Shown here: piece after piece, positions 35,831-43,688 of the stretch
How positions within the stretch are numbered: the first letter of the stretch is position 1
Layout: each line of letters starts with the position of its first letter
Source: CAZNUM01 sp964539305
Lineage (GTDB): Bacteria > Fidelibacterota > Marinisomatia > Marinisomatales > TCS55
DNA: 64,000 nt
Assembly (NCBI GenBank): GCA_964539305.1
Contig: CAZIIM010000007.1
Span: forward strand, 1 to 64,000
Direction: 5' to 3'
The notes under the pieces: model-generated
Database searches by the model: none
What the model was told of the DNA's origin: nothing
What the model saw: the letters and a program-made list of their open reading frames with translations, nothing else
Made by a program: the position numbers and the translations under genes

Positions 35831-35901
35831 GAAAGCCCCGCTGGTGTGGCGTGCTCTTCAGGGAAAAAAGATTTTCTCGAGGGTTTATTGGCGGGGCTTT
35901 C
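35831..35901 (+). terminator. Inverted repeat after UMF1 gene, possible terminator
   Basis: GAAAGCCCCGC (35831-35841) pairs perfectly with GCGGGGCTTTC (35891-35901) around a 49-nt loop, followed by TCTTTTCC. The long loop is unusual for an intrinsic terminator, but the stem core AGCCCCG/CGGGGCT is the same as in other terminators here. Confidence 0.45.
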
Positions 35902-35992
35902 TCTTTTCCTGACAAACACCCGTGTTTCCCTAATTTCACGTTTCATCTTTAGTCTGCCTGCAATAGTTTCTCCGAAACGATACAGTCCATCT

Positions 35993-36391
35993 ATGAAAGA
36001 TTATACAGCCCATTATTCTCAACTCGTCATGCCCAACCACATCAATGTGGTGGGGACCCTTTTTGGGGGTCAAATGATTGCCTGGATTGATTTGGCAGCA
36101 GGAAAGGTTGCGCACCGTTTCCTGCAGGGTACCGGTGCTGAAGGGGCCGTCACCCGGGTGATTAAACAGGTGGAATTTACCAGTCCTGTCGTCTTGGGGA
36201 ACTGGGTCAATTTTATTGCCAAGGTCGTCGATGCGGGTAAAACGTCGATCACCATTCAGGTGGAGGCAAGGGCAGAAGACCGGGAAGCGAATTCCAGCCT
36301 GGCTTGCGTGGCAACGGTGATTATGGTGGCCGTGAAAAAAAATGAAGCGGGTCACTACGAAAAATTTCCCCACGGTAAAACGTGTGACTAA
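35993..36391 (+). CDS. Acyl-CoA thioesterase, hotdog fold
   Basis: Hydrolyses acyl-CoA thioesters. The 132-aa product has VMPNHINVVGTLFGGQMIAW (the helix-beginning N-x-x-G-T-x-F-G-G motif of YciA/BFIT-type thioesterases), the ligand segment EFTSPVVLGNWVNF and the C-terminal VATVIMVAV strand. ATG 35993 gives the usual short N-terminus; a longer frame from 35846 would run through the hairpin and is unlikely. The end overlaps the following lipoprotein gene. Confidence 0.88.
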   Translation: MKDYTAHYSQLVMPNHINVVGTLFGGQMIAWIDLAAGKVAHRFLQGTGAEGAVTRVIKQVEFTSPVVLGNWVNFIAKVVDAGKTSITIQVEARAEDREANSSLACVATVIMVAVKKNEAGHYEKFPHGKTCD

Positions 36392-37325
36392 ATCCAAGTT
36401 TGTCGCTTTTGTTACCTTCGCCGCTTATTCACTCCTGATTCAGGCCTGTTTCGGTCCAAAGCTATACGTTTACCCAGAACCGATTCTTCTGGATCGTGAA
36501 CCGGAAGTGGCAGTCCAGTTCACTGCTTCGGATCTTACAATCCATGTTCCTGTCGAAGTGGCTGGTGTGGAAACCAGTGCTTACCGATTAACCCTGTTGC
36601 AGCGGAATCGGCCGGCTGAACCCCTCATGGAAAAGATTTTTTTCCCCAATGAACCCATTAAAGTGATTCTACCGGCGACCATTTTCAGTCCTGAGGAATT
36701 GGGAAATATTGCGATTCTGACACCACTGGGGGGTGACTATGAGTCGCAAAACCAATTCTTTACAGTCCCTGAAGGCTCGGAACTTCAATTACACCCTTTC
36801 CTGATTAAACCCGCTCCCGATCTTCTCAGGATTACCGTCGTGGAAAAAGAAACAGGATTTCCCGTTAAAGGTGCTGTTGTTTCTGTGTCGGACCAATTCC
36901 GCCCTCTGGCTCAAGCCACCACCGATTCCCTTGGTTATGCCCGGATTGAAATTGAACGGGGTGAGACGCCCCGCCAGGAATATAAAGTGATGGTTTCAAC
37001 CGAGGGTGTATTTCCACCTTGGTCTGGCATCGTGACGGTGGGAGCGGAACACCGCGGTTCTAAAACGGTGCAATTAAGGCGACTCATTCAGGATTCAACC
37101 GGGTCCCATCCCTATCACGTACTGGAGAATCTGGTTCCATTCAAATCAGGACCTGAAAACGGCTCACCCGTATTATTTTTTCTCTCGGCAGGAGATCACA
37201 TCCAGGTATCCAAGGTTTCAGGAGATCGTGTATTCGGATCGGTAGCCGTCCAAACCAGCGACGATAATCGAATCCGGCTATTCCAGGGCTGGGTTCTAAA
37301 AAAATACCTGGAATTGATTCCGTGA
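36384..37325 (+). CDS. Lipoprotein with carboxypeptidase-regulatory-like and SH3-like domains
   Basis: From GTG 36384 the product has a normal lipoprotein signal ending IQAC (Cys22); ATG 36342 would add 14 residues before it. The mature protein has an Ig-like first half, a carboxypeptidase-regulatory-like segment near residues 150-230 (TVVEKETGFPVKGAVVSV, then GYARIEIERGE), and a C-terminal SH3b-like part (PVLFFLSAGDHIQVSKVSGD...FQGWVLKKYL). It is likely a cell-envelope binding protein. The stop overlaps the GTG start of the PEGA gene. Confidence 0.7.
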   Translation: MTKSKFVAFVTFAAYSLLIQACFGPKLYVYPEPILLDREPEVAVQFTASDLTIHVPVEVAGVETSAYRLTLLQRNRPAEPLMEKIFFPNEPIKVILPATIFSPEELGNIAILTPLGGDYESQNQFFTVPEGSELQLHPFLIKPAPDLLRITVVEKETGFPVKGAVVSVSDQFRPLAQATTDSLGYARIEIERGETPRQEYKVMVSTEGVFPPWSGIVTVGAEHRGSKTVQLRRLIQDSTGSHPYHVLENLVPFKSGPENGSPVLFFLSAGDHIQVSKVSGDRVFGSVAVQTSDDNRIRLFQGWVLKKYLELIP

Positions 37326-37786
37326 AATATTGGATCAGATTTCTAGTATTCACAATGGCCTGGAGTCAAGTACCCATTTCTATCGGCAGCACACCTACTG
37401 GTGCTGTCGTAACCATTGACGGGGCCTCCGCTGGAACGACACCGCTTGAAGATTATGCTTTGGCACCGGGTCCGCATACAATTCGCGTTACCCTTGAAGG
37501 GTGGGCGCCTGCCGAAAAACAAATCCAGATTCAGGAAGCCCGTTCAGGACAAATCCACTTCAGACTCCAACCGCTACTAAAAATCGAATTCAATACCAAG
37601 GAACGGGGTTTGACCTACATCTTTGATAACCGTTATACCTGGAAAAAGAAAAAGGTCCTTTTCTATGTGGAAAAGGGGAAACATGTATTACAGGTGAAAC
37701 GGGCAGAAGAAGTGGTGGAGGAGCGTATTTTCAATTTTACCCGCAATCAGAAGTTAAACTTCAGTCTTCAGGAAAAAGAGGATTAA
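37322..37786 (+). CDS. PEGA-domain exported protein
   Basis: 154 aa from a GTG start coupled to the preceding lipoprotein (GTGA). A leader (MKYWIRFLVFTMAW) is followed by a PEGA domain, ISIGSTPTGAVVTIDGASAG then PGPHTIRVTLEGW, about residues 20-80. The C-terminal part is Lys-rich with a beta-strand pattern. PEGA proteins usually bind or scaffold in the envelope; specific partner unknown. The two-gene unit with 36384-37325 suggests a surface complex. Confidence 0.78.
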   Translation: MKYWIRFLVFTMAWSQVPISIGSTPTGAVVTIDGASAGTTPLEDYALAPGPHTIRVTLEGWAPAEKQIQIQEARSGQIHFRLQPLLKIEFNTKERGLTYIFDNRYTWKKKKVLFYVEKGKHVLQVKRAEEVVEERIFNFTRNQKLNFSLQEKED

Positions 37787-37875
37787 TATTCGCATAGTAT
37801 TTTGATAAAAAGACTTGTTCATCCTAATTTATAAATACACTTTTTAACAGATTTTATTAGCAGGAAGGTAAACAC

Positions 37876-39813
37876 ATGACAGACAGAATCTATCCTCCGG
37901 ACCCCAGTTTTTCCAGGAAGGCCCATATTCAATCCTTGGAGCAATATCGAGAATTGTATGAGCGATCTGTTACGGACCCGGAAGCATTCTGGGCGGAAGT
38001 GGCGGAACGAATTACCTGGTTTGAAAAATGGAACCAGGTCATGAAATATGATTTTGTAAATGCGAATATAGAGTGGTTTAAAGGTGGTAAGTTAAATGTT
38101 AGCTATAACTGTTTGGACCGCCATGTTGAATCGGGTCACGGCCATAAGATAGCCCTCATCTGGGAAGGGAATAATCCGGATGAGAGTAAAATCTTTACCT
38201 ATTGGGAGTTGCTGGAGAAGGTTCAAAAATTCGCCAATGTGTTAAAAGCACATGGTATTGAAAAAGGTGATCGTGTCTGTTTGTATATGCAAATGATTCC
38301 GGAGCTACCGGTGGCCATGCTGGCCTGCGCCCGGGTGGGGGCCGTCCATTCCGTTGTATTCGGTGCTTTCAGCTCCGATTCATTGAAAGATCGGATTAAT
38401 GATTCACAATGTAAATTGCTCATTACGCAGGATACGGGCGTCCGCGGAAGAAAATCCAATATTCCCATGAAAGCGAATGCGGATAAGGCGCTGGAGCAGA
38501 CACCTTCGGTCCAGTCCGTAATTGTCGTCCGGCGCACCGGTGAGTTGGTTTCAATGAAATCCGGGCGGGATGTGTGGTGGAACGTTGAAATGGAACAGGC
38601 CGGGGCGAACTGTCCACCTGAGCCGATGGAAGCGGAAGATCCCTTATTTATTCTGTACACCTCCGGTTCCACCGGTACCCCGAAAGGCGTGCTTCATACT
38701 ACGGGAGGCTATCTTGTCTATGTGGCTTACACCCATGCTCAGATTTTTGATTATCACGACGGTGATGTGTACTGGTGCACCGCAGACATCGGCTGGATTA
38801 CGGGCCATTCCTATATCGTTTATGGCCCCTTGGCCAACCGGGCCATTTCAGTCATGTTTGAGGGGGTCCCCAATTATCCCGATTACGGCCGTTTTTGGCA
38901 GGTGGTGGAAAAACATAAGATAAATATTTTCTACACCGCGCCCACAGCATTAAGGGCTCTGATGAAAGAGGGAAATTCCTGGGTGGAAGCCCATGATTTG
39001 TCCTCACTCCGTTTACTGGGAACCGTCGGCGAACCGATCAAGGAACCGGAGTGGATGTGGTACTACCAAGTCGTGGGTAAAGAACGATGCCCCATTGTGG
39101 ATACGTGGTGGCAGACCGAAACAGGGGGCATACTGTTGACACCTTTGCCCGGGGCAACACCCCTGAAACCGGGATCAGCCACGTTCCCCTTTTTCGGGAT
39201 TGTACCGGTTTTACTGGATGAGACAGGACAGGAAATTGAGGGGAACGACGTTCAGGGGTTGCTGGCGATTAAGACGGCATGGCCCGGAATGATGCGGACC
39301 GTGTATGGTGATCATGAACGCTTCAAACAGACCTATTTTGCCACCTATCCGGGCTATTACCTTACGGGGGATGGTGCCCGGCGGGATCGAGACGGCTATT
39401 ACTGGATTACGGGTCGTGTGGACGACGTGCTGAATGTTTCCGGTCACCGGATTGGCACAGCGGAAGTGGAAGGTGCCATTGGCAAGGCGGAAGGGGTAGC
39501 GGAAGCAGCCGTGGTCGGATTCCCCCATGACATTAAAGGACAGGGGATTTATGCTTTTGTTACACTGATGACCGGCGTAGAAGTCTCGGATGGCATTAAA
39601 GAAAAAATTAATGCTGCCGTCACGGCGGAAATAGGTCCCCATGCACGTCCCGATAAAGTTCAGCTTACACCGGCATTGCCTAAAACGCGTTCAGGGAAAA
39701 TCATGCGCAGAATTCTGAGGAACATTGCGCAGGGTAAAATCGACGAATTGGGCGATATCTCGACTCTTGCCGACCCAGATATTATCGAAACCCTGGTCTC
39801 CGGGCGCCAATAA
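37876..39813 (+). CDS. acs: Acetyl-CoA synthetase (AMP-forming)
   Basis: Activates acetate to acetyl-CoA via acetyl-AMP. The 645-aa sequence has the P-loop-like YTSGSTGTPKGVLHTTGG, the acetate-pocket WWQTETGG, the adenylate DGYYWITGRVDDVLNVSGHR hinge, and the C-terminal TRSGKIMRRILR, whose lysine is the usual acetylation target. It has its own upstream region; SD AGGAAGG precedes the ATG. A hairpin follows at 39849-39869. Confidence 0.96.
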   Translation: MTDRIYPPDPSFSRKAHIQSLEQYRELYERSVTDPEAFWAEVAERITWFEKWNQVMKYDFVNANIEWFKGGKLNVSYNCLDRHVESGHGHKIALIWEGNNPDESKIFTYWELLEKVQKFANVLKAHGIEKGDRVCLYMQMIPELPVAMLACARVGAVHSVVFGAFSSDSLKDRINDSQCKLLITQDTGVRGRKSNIPMKANADKALEQTPSVQSVIVVRRTGELVSMKSGRDVWWNVEMEQAGANCPPEPMEAEDPLFILYTSGSTGTPKGVLHTTGGYLVYVAYTHAQIFDYHDGDVYWCTADIGWITGHSYIVYGPLANRAISVMFEGVPNYPDYGRFWQVVEKHKINIFYTAPTALRALMKEGNSWVEAHDLSSLRLLGTVGEPIKEPEWMWYYQVVGKERCPIVDTWWQTETGGILLTPLPGATPLKPGSATFPFFGIVPVLLDETGQEIEGNDVQGLLAIKTAWPGMMRTVYGDHERFKQTYFATYPGYYLTGDGARRDRDGYYWITGRVDDVLNVSGHRIGTAEVEGAIGKAEGVAEAAVVGFPHDIKGQGIYAFVTLMTGVEVSDGIKEKINAAVTAEIGPHARPDKVQLTPALPKTRSGKIMRRILRNIAQGKIDELGDISTLADPDIIETLVSGRQ

Positions 39814-39848
39814 GTACGATCCTCTCAAATACAGAGAATTGAAATTCT

Positions 39849-39869
39849 TTTCCCCGAAAAGCGGGGAAA
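39849..39869 (+). terminator. Short GC hairpin downstream of acs
   Basis: TTTCCCCG (39849-39856) pairs with CGGGGAAA (39862-39869) around AAAAG. The downstream sequence CGTCTTTAATT has only a weak T-run, so termination is likely but not certain. Confidence 0.5.
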
Positions 39870-39983
39870 CGTCTTTAATTCATACTACTGGGTCTTAATT
39901 GATTGAGATTCGAAAGGATGTTCCGTAATTTCCCGCCCCTTGGAAATTCGATTCATTAATAAGTAGCAACTGAGAAGGAAAAT

Positions 39984-41465
39984 ATGGCCCATCTTACGCA
40001 AATAAATTGTACCCAAACGGACTGGCGAAAAGTGGACAGTGATGTGGTCGCCGTCTGTATTTTTGAGCATTTAAAACTTTCCCGGCAACTGCAAAGTGTA
40101 AATCGTTCATTAGGCCGGACCCTAACCAACGCCATCGCCTCCGGAATGATTACCGGGAAAGATGGGGAATTGGTGGATTTGTCCGGGAAGAAGGGCTTTC
40201 GAGCCCTGGCGGTTGGCCTCGGGAATCGGAAAAAATTCACACCTGAAACGCTTCGGAAAGCAGGAGCGGCTGTTTCAAAAGCGGCTATTAAGAAGAAATT
40301 GGGCCGAATCACTTTTCTCATGCCGAAAGAAGCAAAAGATCCAGATTACGCTCAGGCTTTATCAGAAGGTCTCGTCCTGGGGAGCTATCAGTTTGTGGAA
40401 TTCAAATCCCCGGAAGAGGATAAGGATAAAAATCCGTTTTTACTCCAATCAGCTACCGTGGTGGGCGGAGATGAGAAGGGGGTCGAAAAAGGGTCCATTC
40501 ACGCACAGGCAGTCTGTTTTGCACGGGATCTGGGGAACCGGCCGGGGAATGTGGTAACGCCGTCCTACCTGGCTGAACAGGCGGTTCAGATTGGAAAAAG
40601 TGCCGGCATGAAAGTAACAGTCCTTGGACGTGAAGATTTTAAGAAGCTGAAAATGGGGGCGCTGGCTGGTGTTGCCGCCGGGACGGGTGAAGAGCCTAAA
40701 TTCATTGTCATGGAATACTGGGGCGCAGATAAAGAGCAGAAACCTAAAGTTCTGGTGGGAAAAGGTCTCACGTTTGACAGCGGCGGGATTTCGATTAAAC
40801 CCTCTGCAAAGATGGACGAAATGAAATTTGACATGTGTGGTTCCGCCGTAGTTCTGGGAGTGATGAAAGTCGTGGCTACCGTCAAGCCAAAAATGAACGT
40901 GGTCGGAATCATACCCTCTACGGAAAACCTTAGCGGTTCCAAAGCCTACAAACCGGGCGATATCCTGACGGCGTATAATGGAAAAACGATTGAAGTTTTA
41001 AATACAGATGCGGAAGGTCGAGTGATTCTGGCAGATGCCCTGTCCTACTGTTGTAAGCACTTTAATCCGGAATATATTCTGGATTTTGCCACTCTCACCG
41101 GCGCAGTGGTGGTGGCGCTGGGTCATGTGGCGACGGGTATTCTGGGTACAGACCGTAAATTGCTGGAAGAAGTGAAAGAATCCTCCCGGAAAACGGGCGA
41201 AAAAGTCTGGGAATTGCCCCTGTGGGACGAATACCTGGAACAGGTCAAATCCAAGATTGCCGACGTGAAAAATATCGGTGCTCCCGGTCAGGCCGGAACC
41301 ATAGCCGGTGCTGCATTTTTAAAAGCATTTGTAACTAATGATATTCCTTGGGTACATTTCGATATTGCGGGAACGGCTTGGGGTGATCGGGATCTACCTT
41401 ACCTGAGCAAAGGATCTGCTACAGGAGAAGTGATCCGACTGGTCTTAGATTTGATGAAGGTTTAG
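39984..41465 (+). CDS. pepA: Leucyl aminopeptidase (M17)
   Basis: Di-metal cytosolic aminopeptidase of 493 aa. Active-site pieces are VGKGLTFDSGGISIKP (Lys and Asp ligands), MKFDMCGSAVVLG, and NTDAEGRVILADALSY (Asp, Glu and the catalytic Arg). The N-terminal 170 residues are the weakly conserved M17 N-domain. SD GAAGGAAA precedes ATG 39984. A terminator follows at 41488. Confidence 0.94.
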   Translation: MAHLTQINCTQTDWRKVDSDVVAVCIFEHLKLSRQLQSVNRSLGRTLTNAIASGMITGKDGELVDLSGKKGFRALAVGLGNRKKFTPETLRKAGAAVSKAAIKKKLGRITFLMPKEAKDPDYAQALSEGLVLGSYQFVEFKSPEEDKDKNPFLLQSATVVGGDEKGVEKGSIHAQAVCFARDLGNRPGNVVTPSYLAEQAVQIGKSAGMKVTVLGREDFKKLKMGALAGVAAGTGEEPKFIVMEYWGADKEQKPKVLVGKGLTFDSGGISIKPSAKMDEMKFDMCGSAVVLGVMKVVATVKPKMNVVGIIPSTENLSGSKAYKPGDILTAYNGKTIEVLNTDAEGRVILADALSYCCKHFNPEYILDFATLTGAVVVALGHVATGILGTDRKLLEEVKESSRKTGEKVWELPLWDEYLEQVKSKIADVKNIGAPGQAGTIAGAAFLKAFVTNDIPWVHFDIAGTAWGDRDLPYLSKGSATGEVIRLVLDLMKV

Positions 41466-41487
41466 CTTATACACTATCCTCCCCAAA

Positions 41488-41523
41488 GAAGCCCCGGATT
41501 GGTTGAATAGCCGCCGGGGCTTC
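41488..41523 (+). terminator. Intrinsic terminator-like hairpin after pepA
   Basis: GAAGCCCCGG (41488-41497) pairs with CCGGGGCTTC (41514-41523) around a 16-nt loop and is followed by ATTAATTT. It lies only 14 nt before the next start codon. Confidence 0.6.
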
Positions 41524-41536
41524 ATTAATTTCAACC

Positions 41537-42130
41537 ATGGCTGATTACCCTTCCAGAGCCGAAGCAATTGCGTTGCTCCATGAATATACATTAAGCGATT
41601 CCCTCCGTCGTCACGCCCTGGGGGTGGAACAGGCCATGCGGAAAATGGCGGAAAAATACGACGGTGATGTAAACGAATGGGGACTCACAGGTCTATTACA
41701 CGATTTTGATTATGAACGATTCCCCACCCCGGAGGAGCATCCTTTTAAGGGGAATAAAATACTGGAGGAACGGGGTTATCCCGCGTCAATCCGGGAAGCA
41801 ATCATGGGTCATGCCACCTATACGGGCGTTCCCCGAAATTCCCTGATGGCCAAAGCTCTGTTTGCCGTGGATGAATTGACCGGATTTATTTTTGCTGTGA
41901 CCTATGTTCGTCCTTCGAAATCCATTTTTGAAGTCAAACCAAAATCAGTGAAGAAGAAACTGAAACAGCGCTCTTTCGCTGCCAGTGTCAACCGGGATGA
42001 TATTTACCAGGGCGTGACAGAATTGAACCTGGATTTGACTGAACATATCCAGTTTGTTATTGATGCGCTGAAGGAAAAAGCGGAGGAACTGGGACTGAAA
42101 GGTTCGATCGAATCTGATTCCTCTCATTAA
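41537..42130 (+). CDS. HD-domain metal-dependent phosphohydrolase
   Basis: 197-aa HD-superfamily protein. Metal ligands are visible as H in DSLRRHALGVEQ, the HD pair in LLHDFDYERF, H in EEHPFKG and D in VDELTGFI, in the usual order. The tail contains KPKSVKKKLKQRSFAASVNR. Such proteins hydrolyse nucleotides or nucleotide-like phosphoesters, but no substrate can be named. It is followed by rmuC after 28 nt. Confidence 0.82.
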   Translation: MADYPSRAEAIALLHEYTLSDSLRRHALGVEQAMRKMAEKYDGDVNEWGLTGLLHDFDYERFPTPEEHPFKGNKILEERGYPASIREAIMGHATYTGVPRNSLMAKALFAVDELTGFIFAVTYVRPSKSIFEVKPKSVKKKLKQRSFAASVNRDDIYQGVTELNLDLTEHIQFVIDALKEKAEELGLKGSIESDSSH

Positions 42131-42158
42131 TATTATTCGAATTAACGTAGTTTAGTCC

Positions 42159-43262
42159 ATGACCACAGTCTATGGAATTATCCTTTTTCTGGCTGGATTT
42201 GCTGCCGGAGCACTGTTGATCTGGTATTTCCACCAGCGGGAGGTTAAAAACCTTCAAGCAACCCATGATCAATTAAAAGCCGAATTCAGCTCCCTCTCCA
42301 GAGAAGCGTTGGACCAGAATCTGGAAACCTTTTTAAAAATTGCGGAAGGGAAATTCAGTGAATTATTGAAATCCTCCGATGGCAAGCTGGAAGAAAAGAA
42401 GAAACTGATTGACTCTACCCTGGAGGACATGAAGGCCCACCTGAAAACTCTCTCGGACCGGACATCTGAACTTAAGGGTCAGATGGAGGCTTCAAAACAC
42501 GGCATTTCGGAATTGAAGGATACGACCGCTCAACTTCGACAAATCCTTTCCAGCTCTCAGGCCCGGGGACAGTGGGGCGAAAGAATGGTGGAGGACATCC
42601 TGAATTTTATCGGGTTTACCGAAGGGATCAATTACGAGAAACAGACTCAGGCAGGGGAGGACCGACCGGATTTTACCTTTTATTTGCCAGATCGAAAATT
42701 AATCCACATGGACGTGAAATTTCCTCTGAGCCATTACGAAAATTATCTGGCCAGCGAGAATGAAAATGAGCGGGAAGCGGAAAAAAAGGCCTTTATTGCT
42801 GATGTCCATAATCATGTCAAGGCCATTGCCAAACGCTCCTATATCGATCCCACCAAAGGAACGGTGGATTACGTATTAATGTTTATCCCCAATGAAGGTA
42901 TTTACTCCTTTCTAAACCAGGAAGACCATGAATTAATCGATTTTTCCCTCTCGAAAAAGATTCTTCTTTGTTCCCCCGTAACGCTGTATGCGATTCTATC
43001 GCTCATTCGGCAGGCTGTCTCTAATTTCTCCATGGAGCAAAAAGCAGGTGAAATGCAAGATTTAGTAACTGTTTTCCGTGAGCAGTGGGAAAAATTCGTG
43101 GAGAAACTGGAAGCACTGGGTAAATCCCTGGGAACGGTGTCGCGACACTATGAAGATCTTTCTGGCCCCCGATTGCGGCAACTGGAAAAACCAATGGATA
43201 AGATCAAGGACCTGCAATTGGGTCAGGACCTGGATAAACCCTCCTTAAAAGACGGCAAATGA
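42159..43262 (+). CDS. rmuC: DNA recombination protein RmuC homologue
   Basis: 367 aa. An N-terminal transmembrane helix (YGIILFLAGFAAGALLIWYF) is followed by a coiled coil (about 25-130) and the RmuC nuclease-like domain (QWGERMVEDIL, EDRPDFTFYLPDRKLIHMDVKFP, where D and K are the restriction-like core). The family limits inversions at short repeats in E. coli. The stop overlaps the next lipoprotein start by 4 nt (ATGA). Confidence 0.92.
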   Translation: MTTVYGIILFLAGFAAGALLIWYFHQREVKNLQATHDQLKAEFSSLSREALDQNLETFLKIAEGKFSELLKSSDGKLEEKKKLIDSTLEDMKAHLKTLSDRTSELKGQMEASKHGISELKDTTAQLRQILSSSQARGQWGERMVEDILNFIGFTEGINYEKQTQAGEDRPDFTFYLPDRKLIHMDVKFPLSHYENYLASENENEREAEKKAFIADVHNHVKAIAKRSYIDPTKGTVDYVLMFIPNEGIYSFLNQEDHELIDFSLSKKILLCSPVTLYAILSLIRQAVSNFSMEQKAGEMQDLVTVFREQWEKFVEKLEALGKSLGTVSRHYEDLSGPRLRQLEKPMDKIKDLQLGQDLDKPSLKDGK

Positions 43263-43663
43263 AAATCCTGCCCTTTTTGTTCCTGCTCTGTTTGACGTCC
43301 TGCGTGGGTCCGCCGGAACCAGAGAGCGGTCTGGTGGAAAATCTTCCAGTCGTTGTGAATACGGAAAAAGCATTTACCTTTTCGGTTCGCGGTAAACAGT
43401 ACACGTTTGAAGAAAATTATGACATTAAGTTAAACCTCGCCTCCCAGCAGACTTATTCCGCCACATTGATTGTAACTGAATTCGTGGGCAAGGACACCAG
43501 TTTCATCAGGATTGAGGACGTGGATCACAATGCTCTTGAAGATTATACGATTACGGCCGATTATGTTTCGGTGGTAAGGGGGACCGCTGTGGCTCCAAAA
43601 AAGGCCTTTGTGAAATTGGTGAATTTTTCCGGAATTCTGGAACTGGTACTGGCACCGGAATAA
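43259..43663 (+). CDS. Small lipoprotein of unknown function
   Basis: 134 aa with a lipoprotein leader (FLFLLCLTSC, Cys18) and a beta-rich mature part. No named domain seen. It is translationally coupled to rmuC (4-nt overlap), and the following transporter starts 26 nt later, so it may belong to the same transcript. Confidence 0.65.
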   Translation: MKILPFLFLLCLTSCVGPPEPESGLVENLPVVVNTEKAFTFSVRGKQYTFEENYDIKLNLASQQTYSATLIVTEFVGKDTSFIRIEDVDHNALEDYTITADYVSVVRGTAVAPKKAFVKLVNFSGILELVLAPE

Positions 43664-43688
43664 TTCACTTCATTTTTAAGCAACCTCA

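Noticed and set aside
35846..35992. Longer start for the thioesterase
   Set aside because: It crosses the inverted repeat and adds 49 residues not seen in the hotdog family.
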